From Ophiocordyceps camponoti-saundersi (nom. inval.) (Eukaryota > Ascomycota > Sordariomycetes > Hypocreales > Ophiocordycipitaceae): 21,066 nt of DNA. Below are positions 19,340 through 21,066 of this stretch, piece after piece. The notes under the pieces are model-generated. The model was given only the letters and a program-made list of their open reading frames with translations, searched no databases and was not told where the DNA came from. Both the position numbers and the translations under genes were made by a program. The first letter of the stretch is position 1, and each line of letters opens with the position of its first letter. The DNA lies in contig PDHQ01000475.1 of assembly GCA_003339415.1 (NCBI GenBank), positions 1 through 21,066 of the forward strand, written 5' to 3'.

Positions 19340-19799
19340 CTTTTTAAGTTATATATAATAAGAAATCCCTTATATAGCCCCCTCCTTAAGCTAGCTAAGG
19401 AGGTAGGAACGTAAGACGGAAAAGTTATATACTATTACGCTAGTAAGATACTCTATATAGTCCCTAGCTAATAGCTTAATAGCCTCTGTAAAAATAAGGA
19501 TAAGAGGGCGGAAAGGCTCCCTTATAGCCTAAGGAATTAAACCCCGATCTTTATAGAAAAGATTCTAATAAGCTTAGAATCGTAGCATTACTTAAAGTAA
19601 GGAAAGATAAACTTATATACTAATAGTAAAAACTTACTTATATAGCTAGTATATAAGATTAGATAATACTATACTAGTTATAAGAAGCTTAGAGAATAAC
19701 CTAATTATAATAAATAGTAAAGCTAGCTATATATTTATCGCTATATACTGCTAGCGCTAATTTATAAGCTAAGGCGTAATATAACTATAATATATACTT
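19340..19799. other. Unrecognised sequence before the 19.8-20.9 kb reading frame
   Basis: Contains a hairpin at 19381-19403 (CCTCCTTA stem, AGCTAGC loop, exact complement). The base composition is richer in CG than the gypsy region. Several partial frames exist but none is convincing. No RNA gene recognised. Confidence 0.35.
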
Positions 19800-20925
19800 A
19801 CTAATAAATTTACGCGCTTAAGCTACGCGCGGACTATCCCTATATAAGGTAATATAATAAAGCTAGAAATTACTTAAGCTATAATATCTAATATATACTT
19901 ATCCCTCCTTATTTATTATCCCCTTAATTAAAATACTCCGAATTTACTTCTAATTACCCCGCTCCGCTTATAAAAAGCCCTAACCTTAATATCCCTATTT
20001 ACTTATAAAATTTCGAATAATTACGCTTAAAATAACTAATTTAATTATACTAATAGTAACGCTAGCGCTTAGTAATACTAAAATAAGATTATATAAACGC
20101 GATATTTATTAGGTTAATAGAAAAAAAGGGCGGTAAATTAACTAGCGCGTTAAGAATATTCCCGGAACTAAATACTTTATTAAAGCCTCGGAGAAAGCTA
20201 GTAAAGGCCGCGTATATTATAAGCTAATTCTTATAATCTAAGCGCTTTTATAGCTCCTTATATAGCTTAGATAAGAGTAAAATAATCTTAGTATAATTAA
20301 ACTAATATAATAGTCCGGCCTTAAAAAAGGTATATTCTTACCTTATAATATATTTTTTAAGGGGCTTTAATAGCCCTTAATATATCTTAACTAAGGAAAA
20401 ACCTACTTAGCGCTTTTTATAACTCTCCCTAAAAAGCTCGGAGATATACGCTAAAAAGGCTTTAAGCTAATAAGAAAAATCTATAGCTATAATAATATAT
20501 AGAAAGAATATTTACTAAAAGGTACTAAGATAAGAAAAAATATAATAAAACTAAAACTTAGGCTTCTTAATTATAGCTTTATTAATTATAAATTTAGTAT
20601 ATATAGCGGCTAACTAAGAGTCTAAGCTAAAATAAGCTAAAAGTAGCTTTAATATAAGTAAAATTTAATAGCGTTTTATATTAAGATCTTACTTTTATAT
20701 TCGATTAGTAGTAAAAGGAGCTTTAATTAATATAATAGTATTACTAAAATAATTATAGAAATAAGCTAAAGTAGAGTTATAATTAAAGCTATTAAAAAGA
20801 GGAAAGAGAGGGGAGAGAAGCCCCCCTCCTAAGCTAGCTATATACCCCGCGTAATAACTAAGCGCTATCGGGAAGACTTAAATATATCCGCTATAATCCC
20901 CCCTATCTAGCTATAATTAGTTATA
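19800..20925 (+). pseudogene. Unrecognised degraded gene with a long Gln-stop frame
   Basis: One + frame (codons in phase with 20108) can be followed for about 370 codons with interruptions almost all TAA/TAG, readable as former Gln codons. 19895-20060 reads as a Pro/Ser/Asn- and presumably Gln-rich, low-complexity segment (IPPYLLSP, NYPAPLIKSPNLNIP). 20090-20560 reads as an ordered segment: NAIFIRLIEKKGGKLTSAL, FPELNTLLKPRRKLVKAAYI, SSLYSLDKSKIILV, YNSPALKKVYSYLIIYFLRG, LSLKSSEIYAKKAL. The end is basic and Glu/Lys-rich, then SYIPRVITKRYREDLNISAI. I do not recognise a family. A disordered N-terminal part followed by a folded part could be a transposon-encoded protein or a captured host gene. 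Start and stop are not determined. Confidence 0.5.
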
Positions 20926-20937
20926 AACTAATTCTTT

Positions 20938-21066
20938 ATAAATATAAAATATAAAATATAAAATATAAAATATAAAATATAAAATATAAAATATAAAATA
21001 TAAAATATAAAATATAAAATATAAAATATAAAATATAAAATATAAAATATAAAATATAAAATATAA
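20938..21066 (+). repeat. (AAATATA)n 7-bp tandem repeat at window end
   Basis: About 18 near-perfect units of a 7-bp motif (AAATATA, equivalently TATAAAA) continuing to the last base, so the true array may be longer. It contains no C or G, so RIP cannot have changed its present form further. It is not a TTAGGG-type telomere. Confidence 0.95.

Noticed and set aside
19376..20840. Direct repeat AGCCCCCTCCT(T)AAGCTAGCTA at 19376-19397 and 20819-20840 as LTR or transposon ends
   Set aside because: The similarity stops abruptly on both sides and spans only about 22 bp; sequences beyond do not match in either orientation.
1..21066. Mitochondrial, plasmid or AT-rich protist origin suggested by the very low GC
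   Set aside because: The specific loss of CpA/TpG with CpG kept, stops at former Gln/Trp codons, and hAT, copia and chromodomain-gypsy remnants together point to fungal nuclear DNA under RIP.
20938..21066. Telomere
   Set aside because: The unit is AAATATA, not TTAGGG/CCCTAA or a simple RIP derivative of it.

Overview
The window is a gene-poor, extremely AT-rich block of decayed, nested transposable elements. It is almost certainly from a filamentous ascomycete (Pezizomycotina) genome shaped by repeat-induced point mutation (RIP). CpA and TpG are almost absent on either strand: I saw only about 45 in 21 kb, most of them GCA/TGC. TpA is everywhere, while CpG, CpC and CpT survive. Coding remnants are full of TAA/TAG stops exactly where the families have Gln or Trp codons, as CAA/CAG to TAA/TAG and TGG to TAG/TAA would produce. 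Short introns with a TACTAAT branch site also fit a fungus. I see no intact host gene, rRNA or tRNA.

Layout. 1-1403: 3' part of a hAT DNA transposon (hAT-1) with three recognisable introns, the C-terminal dimerisation domain, and a right end in AAACCCTG. 1404-4026: a Ty1/copia-type pol remnant (integrase, reverse transcriptase, RNase H) on the + strand, starting flush against the hAT end. 4027-5893: first copy (B1) of a ~1.87-kb repeat, called B here, inserted in the last codons of the copia pol. 5894-7683: rest of the copia element, ending in a ~300-bp LTR-like repeat. 7684-8800: a second hAT copy (hAT-2), truncated at its 5' side. 8801-9250: two B fragments. 9251-9515 and 11386-12616: an unrecognised element split by B2 (9516-11385). 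12617-12914: an inverted copy of the LTR-like repeat. 12915-14190: integrase-to-chromodomain part of a Ty3/gypsy chromovirus, followed by a very AT-rich tail to 15577. 15578-19339: a B copy (B3) interrupted by a complete B copy (B4) in the opposite orientation. 19340-20937: unrecognised sequence holding one long reading frame broken mainly by Gln-type stops. 20938-21066: a 7-bp tandem repeat running to the window end.

The B family is the most interesting feature. Four copies share the same two ends and a length near 1.85-1.87 kb. They have no terminal inverted repeats, a (TAA/TTA)n tail at one end, and target-site duplications of 11-16 bp that can be read directly. A 5'-truncated copy that keeps the tail is also present. 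This pattern is typical of target-primed reverse transcription (LINE/SINE-like), but I found no reverse transcriptase in B. It may therefore be a large non-autonomous retroelement. It carries a conserved palindrome and other hairpins.

The nesting gives a relative history. The copia element predates hAT-1 and B1. B3 predates B4 and looks more TA-converted than B4. The gypsy remnant is the most AT-converted and probably the oldest.
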